From Flavobacterium frigidimaris (GTDB lineage Bacteria; Bacteroidota; Bacteroidia; Flavobacteriales; Flavobacteriaceae), in NCBI GenBank assembly GCA_900129595.1, contig FQWG01000004.1, forward strand, positions 248,001-312,000: a stretch of 64,000 bases of DNA, written 5' to 3'. A program made the translations under genes and the position numbers. The notes below the pieces were generated by a model. That model was not told the origin of the DNA and made no database searches. It was given only the letters and a program-made list of their open reading frames with translations. Shown in pieces: positions 35,329 to 42,879 of this stretch. Numbering within the stretch: position 1 is the stretch's first letter; the number at the start of each line of letters is the position of its first letter.

Positions 35329-35564
35329 TTGATAAACCAATTGATTACAAATGGTAAAAGTGATTGTAAAATTTGTGGATATGATTTTGTAAAATATTCT
35401 TTATAAGAAGAAAAAACGCCTCCAACAATACTTTGTGGTGTAATAGATTCTTTCGTTCTCTGAAAACTTAAAACTAATTTCTGATAATTAATGTCTTTCT
35501 CTAATTTCAAAATTTCTAAGTCTCTTTCGATTGCTGCGTATGATGAGTATTTTTTATTTTCCAT
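35310..35564 (-). CDS. Small protein of the envelope trio (possibly DUF6327)
   Basis: The protein has 84 residues. It begins MENKKYSSYAAIERDLEILKLEKDINY, a helix likely to interact with partners, and ends with a hydrophobic stretch (QSLLPFVINWFINKK). It follows the holin-like gene by 2 nt. Similar YtxH / holin-like / small-protein trios occur in Flavobacteriaceae. The DUF number is from memory and is tentative. Confidence 0.75.
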   Translation of the reverse strand: MENKKYSSYAAIERDLEILKLEKDINYQKLVLSFQRTKESITPQSIVGGVFSSYKEYFTKSYPQILQSLLPFVINWFINKKRGN

Positions 35565-35566
35565 AA

Positions 35567-35917
35567 TTAGTCATTAAAAAAGATTTCTGAAAATTTCTCC
35601 AGGATTGGACCTTCGACAACTTTATCTTTTAAGAAGAAAAGTAAAATTGTAAAGATAAAATAGATCCCTCCTACCGCTAAAAAACCAAGTGCATTACTTT
35701 CAAACAAAGATCCAAAAGCATATGCTGCAGCAAAAGATCCAAAAATCATAACCATACTAAAACACAATAAAATCAAAGTAAACTTAAAAATTAAAGTTGT
35801 TGATTTCATGGCAACTTTAAAACCCCAAAGTTTATAATACGCCAGATGACTGTCTATATAAACTTTAGCCTGATCCTGAATTTTTTCAGTATTTTCTTTT
35901 AATTCTTCAAAAGCCAT
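35567..35917 (-). CDS. Phage-holin-family/DUF1469-like membrane protein
   Basis: The protein has 116 residues. An amphipathic N-terminal helix (EELKENTEKIQDQAKVYIDSHLAYY) is followed by two membrane helices (~42-72 and ~78-98). This is the layout of the 'phage holin family'/Actinobacterial-holin-X-like proteins, which in chromosomal settings are not known to lyse cells. It is part of a three-gene set with the YtxH gene upstream. Role unknown, perhaps envelope stress. Confidence 0.75.
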   Translation of the reverse strand: MAFEELKENTEKIQDQAKVYIDSHLAYYKLWGFKVAMKSTTLIFKFTLILLCFSMVMIFGSFAAAYAFGSLFESNALGFLAVGGIYFIFTILLFFLKDKVVEGPILEKFSEIFFND

Positions 35918-35940
35918 AATTGTAATTTTAATTTAAAAAA

Positions 35941-36036
35941 GAAGCACAAAACTCATGATTTAATAATTGCGTTTTGATTATTCTAAAATTAAAATAACCT
36001 AATCAATCATTAAAATCACATTGAGCTTTGTGCTTC
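35941..36036. repeat. Long imperfect inverted repeat between YtxH and holin-like genes
   Basis: Outer arms GAAGCACAAA and TTTGTGCTTC are perfect, with partly matching ACTCATGATT / AATCACATTGAG inside. It fills the 127-bp gap between the two genes and could be an attenuator or mRNA stabiliser. Confidence 0.65.
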
Positions 36037-36044
36037 CTGGATTA

Positions 36045-36371
36045 TTATTTTTGAAGTTTAGCGTTTTGCGCTTTTAAGTCAGCTAATTTAGTTTCTAAAA
36101 AACTGATTACTTCTTCTGTTTTATAACTCATATTCGAAAGTAACTCGCCATACGTCCCGTCAAGGTTTTCTTTTGCATGTGCAAATTTTTCACGTAACAC
36201 TTCTGAACTTGCTGAAAGTGAATCTTTCAAATTATGTTTCGCATCATCTAAACCTTCCTTAAGCTTAGCACGAGTCTTTGATCCTTTATCCGGAGCAAAT
36301 AAAATTCCGATTGCTGCACCTACTGCAGCACCAGCCACAATTGCTGCAACTGTATTTACGTTTTTTGACAT
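36045..36371 (-). CDS. YtxH domain protein
   Basis: The protein has 108 residues from the ATG at 36371 (MSKNVNTVAAIVAGAAVGAA); the frame opens at 36407 but the extra 12 residues lack the family pattern. The glycine/alanine-rich helix AAIVAGAAVGAAIGILFAPDKGSKTR is the YtxH signature, followed by an amphipathic helix-rich tail. YtxH proteins are small membrane-associated stress proteins of unknown mechanism. Confidence 0.85.
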   Translation of the reverse strand: MSKNVNTVAAIVAGAAVGAAIGILFAPDKGSKTRAKLKEGLDDAKHNLKDSLSASSEVLREKFAHAKENLDGTYGELLSNMSYKTEEVISFLETKLADLKAQNAKLQK

Positions 36372-36462
36372 AATATTAAAATTTAAATGATTAATAAAGG
36401 TAGTCATTTTTTGAATTACAAATTATTGGATCATTGTAATTTAATAAAAATTAACACTAAAT

Positions 36463-36942
36463 TTAATACACGTAAGCTACTGCTTCATATTTACCATCTC
36501 CTTTTTCAACAATACTAACAAATGGATATCCGTTTGAAGCAGATTGGGTTTTGATTCTCATAGCAGTATTCTTCTGATTTGCAATTGGCGGTTCACCTTT
36601 TGTCTTTGTCGAGACTCCTGTAAAATTAGCCACTTGTTTTAACCCTACTGTCTTGTCCTGAGATAAAACAGTTACGGATTTATAATCTGATTTTGAATCT
36701 ACTATAATTTTATCTGAAACTTTTTCAGTTTTGCTGGATTGTTTATTGGTAATTTGTGAAACAGCATACTTGGTAATTTTATGTTCTTCAGCACTTCCGT
36801 TCAAAGAATAATAAACTAAATCATTTTCCAGTTTAATAAAATTAACATCTAGTTGTTCACCATTGTGTTTTGTAATTTGGTGTGTTTGAGAAATTGCAAT
36901 ATTTGCAAATAAAATCGATAGCGTAAAAAATATAATTTTCAT
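36463..36942 (-). CDS. Exported protein of unknown function
   Basis: The protein has 159 residues with a signal peptide (MKIIFFTLSILFANIAISQ). The mature N-terminal part HQITKHNGEQLDVNFIKLENDLVYYSLNGSAEEHKI looks like a small beta-domain seen in several flavobacterial exported proteins; the rest is low in recognisable features. Divided from the YtxH gene by 55 nt. I cannot assign a function. Confidence 0.7.
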   Translation of the reverse strand: MKIIFFTLSILFANIAISQTHQITKHNGEQLDVNFIKLENDLVYYSLNGSAEEHKITKYAVSQITNKQSSKTEKVSDKIIVDSKSDYKSVTVLSQDKTVGLKQVANFTGVSTKTKGEPPIANQKNTAMRIKTQSASNGYPFVSIVEKGDGKYEAVAYVY

Positions 36943-37256
36943 AATATTAAAATTTAAGGATTAAAATTTTTAATGTCAAAACGAAAGACAAAATTTCAAA
37001 TAACCCATAAAATTAATTTCATGAAATTTTTAAATTATGAAATACTTTCTGAAAAATACTTTTACGCTATAAGTATTATCAAAATACAATCACAATTACA
37101 ATTGACCATAAAATCAATCTTTAGAATTCAGATTTTGAATTGACTCTAAAACTAAAAATTATTCATTTTAAAATTTTAGAAAAACTCAGATTCGATTCTT
37201 CAGTGCATTTTGAAATTTGACACTTTAGATTTGACCTTTTGATAAAAATAACAACT

Positions 37257-38165
37257 TTATAAACAATTGTATGTTAACAACGCGTTAAACTAAGAAAAAT
37301 AAGCTCTAAAACTTAAATAAAGCCCAAAAACAAACAATAATTTAAAAGTTGATTAATGATATAAAACAAATGAAAAATGCGCTTAAAATTAATTTATGAA
37401 GGCCTTTTTTTACTATAATTATCTATTAAAAAAACAAAAACCATAGTTAAAACACATAATAAATAAAACTATTAATAATATAAAACTACATCATTAAAAT
37501 TGATACTTTAAAAGTTCACTAATTTTTACAATTGTTTTAATAAAATTCAAAATTCAAAATTTTTAAAGGAATTACTCTCAAGTCACTGTTATAAACAATC
37601 ATGTGTTAACAACCCTAAAAACAAGGTAAAATAAGGTATAAAATCAAAATAAAGCGTTTTGTTTAACGATTTTTAAAAAGAGGATTAACGAGGTGAAAGA
37701 AATGAAAATTGAGCTTAAAAACAATTTATGAAAGTCAATTTCAATCATATAATTTTATTAAAATAACAAAAATGATAAATAAAATTAATAATAAATAAAA
37801 ACTTTTTAAAATATAATACTATAACTAAAATTGATATTTTAAAATTATACTATTTTAAAAATATTGAAATTAAAATGAAAAATATTGAAATTTTATAAAA
37901 AGGTCATCTTCAGTCAACGTTATAAACAAGTGAATGTTGATAACCTAAAAAACAAGGTAAATCGATGCCTAAAATTAAAATAAAGCGTTCTCTTTAATTA
38001 ATTTTTCAAAGAGGTCTTACGAGGTGAAAGAAACTAAAAAACGTCTTAAAATCAATTTATGAAAGTCAATTTCCATCTATAAAATCTATAAATTATTGTT
38101 TTTAAATAGAAAACAGAAATAATAAAAAAAGCGCTTATAAAAAGCGCTTTTCAATAGATTATAAT
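37257..38165. repeat. Three non-coding tandem repeats, period 331-332 bp
   Basis: Unit starts are TTATAAACA at 37257, 37589 and 37920. Each unit has TTATAAACA, then within 20 bp TGTTAACAA (units 1, 2) or TGTTGATAA (unit 3), then AACAAGGTAAAAT-like, AAATAAAGC, AGAGG...GAGGTGAAAGAAA (units 2, 3) and CTTAAAA-CAATTTATGAA, then an AT-rich half. Unit 3 is cut short by the glnS end. The DNA between 36943 and 37256 is AT-rich and shows no gene. The units hold no long ORF. Function unknown. Confidence 0.85.
38124..38152 (-). terminator. glnS terminator
   Basis: Stem AAAAGCGCTT / AAGCGCTTTT with a short loop, followed on the minus strand by a seven-T run, 18 nt beyond the glnS stop. Confidence 0.85.
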
Positions 38166-38169
38166 GATA

Positions 38170-40287
38170 TTATATTTTTACCATTTCAGCAAGAATTTCC
38201 TTTTCTCGCTCTGAGGCATTTTTCGGAGGATTTGAATATAATTTCAAAATATCATCTTCAAATTGATTTTTGAAACTTACATCTTCAATATCTCTTAAAT
38301 TCAAAAGAGCTTTAGATCGAACATAAGTTGACTCACTTCTTAGAGACATTGTATATAATTTTTTGATATCCTCCTCTTCAAAATCTTTCGATTTCAAAAT
38401 TGAATATTTCAAAATAAACTGAGCAAATAACAATGATCCTTTGTTATTGTTGATATTCTTCTTTAATGAATTTTGCAATAAAGAAAAACTTGAAACATTT
38501 TTGATGCTCTCCCCTATTGCACTTTCGATTGCAATACGTTCCGGTTTGGTCTCAACTTTAAAATATTTGTTGATATCTTTTAAAGAATTATTGATGCTGT
38601 TTTCTTCTTTTTTACCCTTTTCTTCCCAGGCATCTTTTAGTCCAACAGTCTTGTTAAATACTAATTTTGAAGCAGTTGAATCTTTATCAACAGTAAAATA
38701 ACCTAAACGTTGAAACTGAAATTTATCTTCATTTTGAGCTGTTGATAAACTTGGTTCAACAAATCCTGTGATAATTTCTAAAGAATTTGGATTTACAAAA
38801 TCTAAGAAATTTTTGTCTTTGTAACTGTCCGGAGCTTCATCTGTAAACAAACGATCGTACATACGAACTTCTGCTTCAACTGCATGAGAGATAGAAACCC
38901 AATGCAATGTTCCGGATACTTTTCTTTGGCTTGCTTCTGTCCCACTTCCGCTCAAAGAATCGGTATCATAAGTGACATGAATCTCTGTAATATTGCCGCT
39001 AGCATCTTTTATAACACTCTCACCTTTAATGATATAAGCATTTTTAAGACGTACTTCTTTTCCTAAAGTCAAACGGAAAAACTTAGCCGGAGCTTCTTCC
39101 AGAAAGTCTTCTCTTTCAATATATAATTCACGGGAAAAAGGCACTTTTCTGAAACCTGCATTTTCATCTTCCTGGTTGTTTTCAGCTTCTAACCACTCCT
39201 CTTTTCCTTCAGGATAATTTGTAATAATTACTTTTACCGGATCTAAAACAGCCATTACACGAGGTGCAATTTTGTTTAAATCTTCACGAATACAAAACTC
39301 TAAAACAGATATACTAATCAAGTTATCACGTTTTGCAATTCCGGTTGTATTGGCAAAATTACGCAATGAAGCAGCTGTAAAACCTCTTCTTCTTAAACCT
39401 GAAATAGTTGACATTCTTGGATCATCCCAACCATTAACATGCTTTTCCTTAACTAGTTGCTGTAATTTTCTTTTACTAACAACAGTGTGTGATAAGTTAC
39501 GTCTTGCAAATTCTCTTTGCTTAGGACGCAGTTTATTATCATCTATAATTTGATCTAAAAACCAATCGTATAACTCGCGGTGAGGCAAAAATTCAAGTGT
39601 ACAAAATGAATGTGAAATCTCCTCTAAGTAATCACTTTGTCCGTGTGCCCAATCGTACATTGGATAAATTTTCCAGGCATCTCCGGTTCTGTGATGATCT
39701 TTATGTAAAATCCTGTACATGATAGGATCCCGCATGAGCATATTAGTCGATTTCATATCTATTTTAGCACGAAGAATATGAGTTCCAGCCTCAAATTCAC
39801 CGTTTTTCATTCTTTCGAATAAACCTAAATTTTCTTCGACAGAACGATTTCTGTACGGACTATCGGTTCCAATTGTAGACGGAGTTCCTTTTTGAATCGC
39901 CATATCTTCAGAAGACTGACTATCAACATAGGCTTTATCCTTTTTTATTAATAAAACTGCCCAATCGTATAATTGTTGAAAATAATCTGATGCATAACGT
40001 TCTTCTGCCCAGGTATATCCCAGCCATTCTACATCTTTTTTAATAGCATCAACGAATTCCTGCTCTTCTTTTTCCGGATTTGTATCATCAAAACGTAAAT
40101 TCACAGGAGATTGATAATCAATTCCTAAACCGAAATTTAATGCAATAGCACTTGCATGACCAATATGCAAATAACCATTTGGTTCTGGTGGAAAACGAAA
40201 ATGAAGTTTACTTTGCGAAAGACCTGATTTAAGATCTTCTTCTATGATTTGTTCAATAAAATTGAGTGATTTCTCTTCTGATGCCAT
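38170..40287 (-). CDS. glnS: Glutaminyl-tRNA synthetase with C-terminal extension
   Basis: The protein has 705 residues. Class I motifs are FPPEPNGYLHIGHASAI (HIGH, ~31-47) and TVVSKRKLQQLV (KMSKS-type), with the GlnRS-typical YPMYDWAHGQSDYLEEISHSFCTLEF. The two beta-barrel anticodon domains end near 560 (FQFQRLGYFTVDKDS). A further ~140 residues follow, helical and Lys/Glu-rich (FSLLQNSLKKNINNNKG; RSESTYVRSKALLNLRDIEDVSFKNQF), absent from the ~555-residue E. coli enzyme. They may be a HEAT-like or tRNA-binding appendix. A TATCTTTG box is at 40314-40307. Confidence 0.95.
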   Translation of the reverse strand: MASEEKSLNFIEQIIEEDLKSGLSQSKLHFRFPPEPNGYLHIGHASAIALNFGLGIDYQSPVNLRFDDTNPEKEEQEFVDAIKKDVEWLGYTWAEERYASDYFQQLYDWAVLLIKKDKAYVDSQSSEDMAIQKGTPSTIGTDSPYRNRSVEENLGLFERMKNGEFEAGTHILRAKIDMKSTNMLMRDPIMYRILHKDHHRTGDAWKIYPMYDWAHGQSDYLEEISHSFCTLEFLPHRELYDWFLDQIIDDNKLRPKQREFARRNLSHTVVSKRKLQQLVKEKHVNGWDDPRMSTISGLRRRGFTAASLRNFANTTGIAKRDNLISISVLEFCIREDLNKIAPRVMAVLDPVKVIITNYPEGKEEWLEAENNQEDENAGFRKVPFSRELYIEREDFLEEAPAKFFRLTLGKEVRLKNAYIIKGESVIKDASGNITEIHVTYDTDSLSGSGTEASQRKVSGTLHWVSISHAVEAEVRMYDRLFTDEAPDSYKDKNFLDFVNPNSLEIITGFVEPSLSTAQNEDKFQFQRLGYFTVDKDSTASKLVFNKTVGLKDAWEEKGKKEENSINNSLKDINKYFKVETKPERIAIESAIGESIKNVSSFSLLQNSLKKNINNNKGSLLFAQFILKYSILKSKDFEEEDIKKLYTMSLRSESTYVRSKALLNLRDIEDVSFKNQFEDDILKLYSNPPKNASEREKEILAEMVKI

Positions 40288-40394
40288 TATTTTATAGTAA
40301 TTTTAGCAAAGATAAAAAAAAGGTTTCAGGTTTCAGGTTTAAAGTTATTTAAGTGGCGGAAAACCTGAAACTTTAAACTTGAAACAACAAGAAA

Positions 40395-40754
40395 ATGGGA
40401 GTTATAAAATTAAAAAACATTCGTACTTTTTCATACCACGGATGTATGATTGAAGAAGGAAAAATTGGATCTGACTATACTGTTGATCTAAAAATTAAAA
40501 CTAATTTACAGAAATCAGCCGACACAGATCATCTTGCCGACACTGTTGATTATGTACATTTGAACAAAATTGTGACAGAAGAAATGGCCATTCGTTCGCA
40601 TTTATTAGAGCATGTAGCCAAAAGAATCAATATTCGTGTACTTGCAGAAATAAAAACTGCAGAAAAAACAACAGTTTGGGTTTCAAAAATAAATCCTCCT
40701 ATTGGTGGTGATGTTGAATCAGTTACTATCAAAATGACTGAAATTAGAGGATAA
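40395..40754 (+). CDS. folB: Dihydroneopterin aldolase
   Basis: The protein has 119 residues. The FolB pattern is IKLKNIRTFSYHGCMIEEGKIGSDYTVDL at the start and ADTVDYVHLNKIVTEEM, with a catalytic-region LLEHVAKRI and Lys in the C-terminal VWVSKINPPIGGDVESVTI. It converts dihydroneopterin to 6-hydroxymethyldihydropterin in folate synthesis. Head-to-head with glnS; the gap holds a degenerate GTTTCAGG/CCTGAAAC inverted repeat. Confidence 0.93.
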   Translation: MGVIKLKNIRTFSYHGCMIEEGKIGSDYTVDLKIKTNLQKSADTDHLADTVDYVHLNKIVTEEMAIRSHLLEHVAKRINIRVLAEIKTAEKTTVWVSKINPPIGGDVESVTIKMTEIRG

Positions 40755-40802
40755 TTTTTTGAATTAAAAAGCTATTTTTTTAAAATAGTTACTTTTAAAC
40801 TT

Positions 40803-40831
40803 TTGAAATTTAAAGATTTTAGTTACTTTTG
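40803..40831 (+). promoter_or_regulatory. tRNA-Cys promoter
   Basis: TTG (40803-40805), 18 nt, TACTTTTG (40824-40831), 16 nt upstream of the mature tRNA 5' end. Confidence 0.75.
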
Positions 40832-40847
40832 CCATCCGTTCAACTAC

Positions 40848-40918
40848 GGCGTCGTGGCCGAGCGGCTAGGCTGGGCTCTGCAAAAGCTCCTACTCCGGTT
40901 CGAATCCGGACGATGCCT
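40848..40918 (+). tRNA. tRNA-Cys (GCA)
   Basis: The 71-nt sequence folds as a cloverleaf. The acceptor stem GGCGTCG pairs with CGATGCC (one G-U). The D arm is GCC..GGC, the anticodon stem GGGCT/AGCTC, with loop CTGCAAA giving anticodon GCA. The T arm is CCGG-TTCGAAT-CCGG. The discriminator is U73, as expected for tRNA-Cys. The full CCA is not encoded. Confidence 0.95.
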
Positions 40919-41222
40919 CAAAAACCTTCAAAGCAATTTGAAGGTTTTTTTTATGTTTAATTTTTAGAAAAAATTAGATAAAGATTACGTTCGAATCCGG
41001 ACGATGACTCAAAAACCACTAAAGTAATTTAGAGGTTTTTTATGTTTAATTAAAAAAAAAATTACATAAAGATTTACGTTCGAATCCGGACGATGCCTCG
41101 AAAGCCTCCAAAGTAATTTAGAGGTTTTTTATGTTTAATTTAAAAAAAATTAAATCAAAGATTACGTTCGAATCCGGACGATCTTCTAAAATCTTTAAAG
41201 CAATTTGAAGATTTTTTTTATA
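40898..41222 (+). repeat. tRNA-Cys 3'-end plus terminator repeated in tandem (original and three extra copies)
   Basis: The T-arm/acceptor sequence GTTCGAATCCGGACGAT begins at 40898 (within the tRNA), 40989, 41078 and 41166, at spacings of 91, 89 and 88 bp. Each copy is followed by CTC or TTCT, a hairpin with a T-run, and an AT-rich linker ending in GATTAC or GATTTAC. Copy 2 keeps the acceptor 3' strand GATGCC, copy 1 has GATGAC and copy 3 GATCTT. No extra copy includes the 5' part of the tRNA, so they are not functional tRNAs. Confidence 0.95.
40921..40954 (+). terminator. tRNA-Cys terminator
   Basis: Stem AAACCTTCAAA / TTTGAAGGTTT with a 5-nt loop and a T-run. Three similar hairpins follow after each extra tRNA-end copy. 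Confidence 0.85.
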
Positions 41223-41261
41223 GTTAATTTTTAGAAAAAAACAAATTATTAAAGTTTACAT

Positions 41262-41298
41262 ATAAACCCGACAGGTTTTAAAAACCTGTCGGTTTCCT
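41262..41298 (+). terminator. Terminator-like hairpin
   Basis: AAACCCGACAGGTTTT / AAAACCTGTCGGTTT follows the tRNA-end array. It resembles the recA terminator in its CCCGACA stem. Confidence 0.6.
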
Positions 41299-41315
41299 AT
41301 TTTACAGCAATTTTT

Positions 41316-41410
41316 GTCATGACGAAGGAGAAATCTTCGCAAGTAACTCCGTAACTATTGTCCAATCTTTGTCGAGCTTCTCGCGAGGATTTCTCCTTCG
41401 TCGAAATGAC
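41316..41410. repeat. Dispersed palindromic repeat, copy B
   Basis: It runs from GTCATGACGAAGGAGAAATC to GATTTCTCCTTCGTCGAAATGAC. Inverted arms of about 20-25 bp flank a centre of TTCGCAAGTAACTCCG...GTCGAGCTTCTCGCG. Related to copies A and C. Confidence 0.8.
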
Positions 41411-41446
41411 AAACTAGACGATTACATGTACTTATAAACATAAAAA

Positions 41447-41469
41447 AACCTCTGAAATTCAGAGGTTTA
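41447..41469 (-). terminator. Terminator of the rnr-GIN-LysE unit
   Basis: Perfect stem AAACCTCTGAA / TTCAGAGGTTT, followed by seven T on the minus strand, 26 nt after the LysE stop. Confidence 0.85.
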
Positions 41470-41494
41470 ATCTATATTTTTGAGTTATTAACAA

Positions 41495-42172
41495 CTACTT
41501 CTCAATCTTTTCAAAAGCATGTTTTACCATTTCTTTTTCTTTTGGAAACCAACCCTGGATAATTAAAACAAATCCAAAAACCATTAAAACAATACTAATA
41601 ATTTTTTTTATTTTAAGAATATTCGTTGGTGTCATTTTAGATTTTAATTGCTTGGCTAATAATATCTTAATACAATCTACTACTAAATAAGTAATGATGA
41701 CTGCAGTAAAAAAAGTAAACATTCTTGAATTTTGCATTTCTAATTTTGGTCCTACAGAAATGATAACAGCTAACCAAAAACCCAATACACCAATGTTAAT
41801 AACGTTTAATATAAAGCCTTTTATAAACAAACTGCCGTAGTTTCTTTTTATAATATCGCGATCTATTGCTTCGTCATCAATTTTCTCTTCATTTTTTAAT
41901 TTAACGAAAGAAATTATTCCATAAGCCAGCATAATAATTCCGCCAAAAATAAAAAGTGCGGGTTTATCTTTTAAACTCTGTATTAATCTGTAACTGCCTA
42001 AATAGGCGATTGCTATAAAAAAAATATCACCTAATACTACTCCAAGATCAAAAACTATTGCAGCTCTGAATCCTTTTGTAATACTGGTTTCCAGTAATAT
42101 AAAAAATACCGGACCTACCATAAAACTTAAAAAAAGTCCCCATGGCAGTCCAGCCAAAATATCATTTATCAT
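41495..42172 (-). CDS. LysE/RhtB family exporter
   Basis: The protein has 225 residues and about six membrane helices. The N-terminal GLPWGLFLSFMVGPVFFILLETSITKGFRAAIVFDLGVVLGD is the LysE-family signature. A cytoplasmic charged loop (KLKNEEKIDDEAIDRDIIKRNYG) precedes helix 4. Family members export amino acids or other small metabolites. The gene lies 14 nt after the GIN-domain gene and probably shares its mRNA. Confidence 0.87.
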   Translation of the reverse strand: MINDILAGLPWGLFLSFMVGPVFFILLETSITKGFRAAIVFDLGVVLGDIFFIAIAYLGSYRLIQSLKDKPALFIFGGIIMLAYGIISFVKLKNEEKIDDEAIDRDIIKRNYGSLFIKGFILNVINIGVLGFWLAVIISVGPKLEMQNSRMFTFFTAVIITYLVVDCIKILLAKQLKSKMTPTNILKIKKIISIVLMVFGFVLIIQGWFPKEKEMVKHAFEKIEK

Positions 42173-42186
42173 TCAAATACGATTTC

Positions 42187-42855
42187 TTATTTTACTTCTT
42201 CTATTTTACCTCCAAAAACCGTTTTTTGATTAATTTGTTTCGGTTTTCCATAAATGTAAATAGAGCCTCCTGCGCTTACTTTTGCATCAACAAGTGTAGA
42301 AGCATTAACATCTGCTTTTCCACCCGCAGAAACGCTTACTTTAGTCTGAGACGTGACTAATTTACTTCCAAGGAAATATCCGCCAGCTCCTAAACTTGCA
42401 TCAAGGTTGGCTGCTTTACCTGTTGCGGTAATTTCTCCTCCCGAAACTGAACTTACTTTAAGTTTATCAACATCCAAACCTACATTAATTTTAGCGCCTT
42501 CTTGTGCACTTACTTTAAACGAAGTAGCTTTTATTGTTCCGTCACTTGTTACAGCTGCACCTTCATTAGCATCAATCAATTCTATATGTTTATAATACAG
42601 CGTTACCTGAAGATCATTTCCTGATAAAAGCTTAGGAAAAGGCATTCTTAATTTTAATATTCCATTTTTGTTTACAGCTTCCAGTTCGGCTTCTCTCGCT
42701 CCTTTTATAACAACTTTATTTTCAGATGACTGAACTAATTTCACACTTAGTTTATCGTAAACTTTTACAGTATCGAATTCACCTAATTCTTTGGTAACCT
42801 GACCAAAAGACATTTGAACAAATAAAATTGCCGCTCCTATAATTAACTTTTTCAT
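42187..42855 (-). CDS. GIN-domain (DUF2807) exported protein
   Basis: The protein has 222 residues with a signal peptide (MKKLIIGAAILFVQMSFGQ). It is the repetitive beta-solenoid 'putative auto-transporter adhesin, head GIN' domain: FDTVKVYDKLSVKLVQSSENKVVIKG, then recurring ATGKAANLDASLGAGGYFLG and VSVSAGGKADVNAST. It is common in Bacteroidota envelopes; function unknown. It starts 24 nt after rnr. Confidence 0.87.
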   Translation of the reverse strand: MKKLIIGAAILFVQMSFGQVTKELGEFDTVKVYDKLSVKLVQSSENKVVIKGAREAELEAVNKNGILKLRMPFPKLLSGNDLQVTLYYKHIELIDANEGAAVTSDGTIKATSFKVSAQEGAKINVGLDVDKLKVSSVSGGEITATGKAANLDASLGAGGYFLGSKLVTSQTKVSVSAGGKADVNASTLVDAKVSAGGSIYIYGKPKQINQKTVFGGKIEEVK

Positions 42856-42879
42856 ACTTTTATTTTTTTAATTAAACCT

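Larger units (their letters stand above)
36943..38169. other. 1.2-kb AT-rich gene-free region
   Basis: No gene longer than about ten codons is visible. Its first ~310 bp show no structure that I can support; the rest is the triplicated repeat. The last part holds the glnS terminator. Confidence 0.75.

Noticed and set aside
35567..35917. Holin-like gene as a sign of prophage
   Set aside because: No other phage genes nearby, and it forms a typical chromosomal trio with YtxH.
36943..37256. Possible extra copy of the 331-bp repeat upstream of unit 1
   Set aside because: A few AT-rich words are shared, but the TTATAAACA head and GAGGTGAAAG block are missing.
40989..41182. Possible additional tRNA genes
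   Set aside because: Only the T-arm and acceptor 3' strand are repeated; D and anticodon arms are absent.
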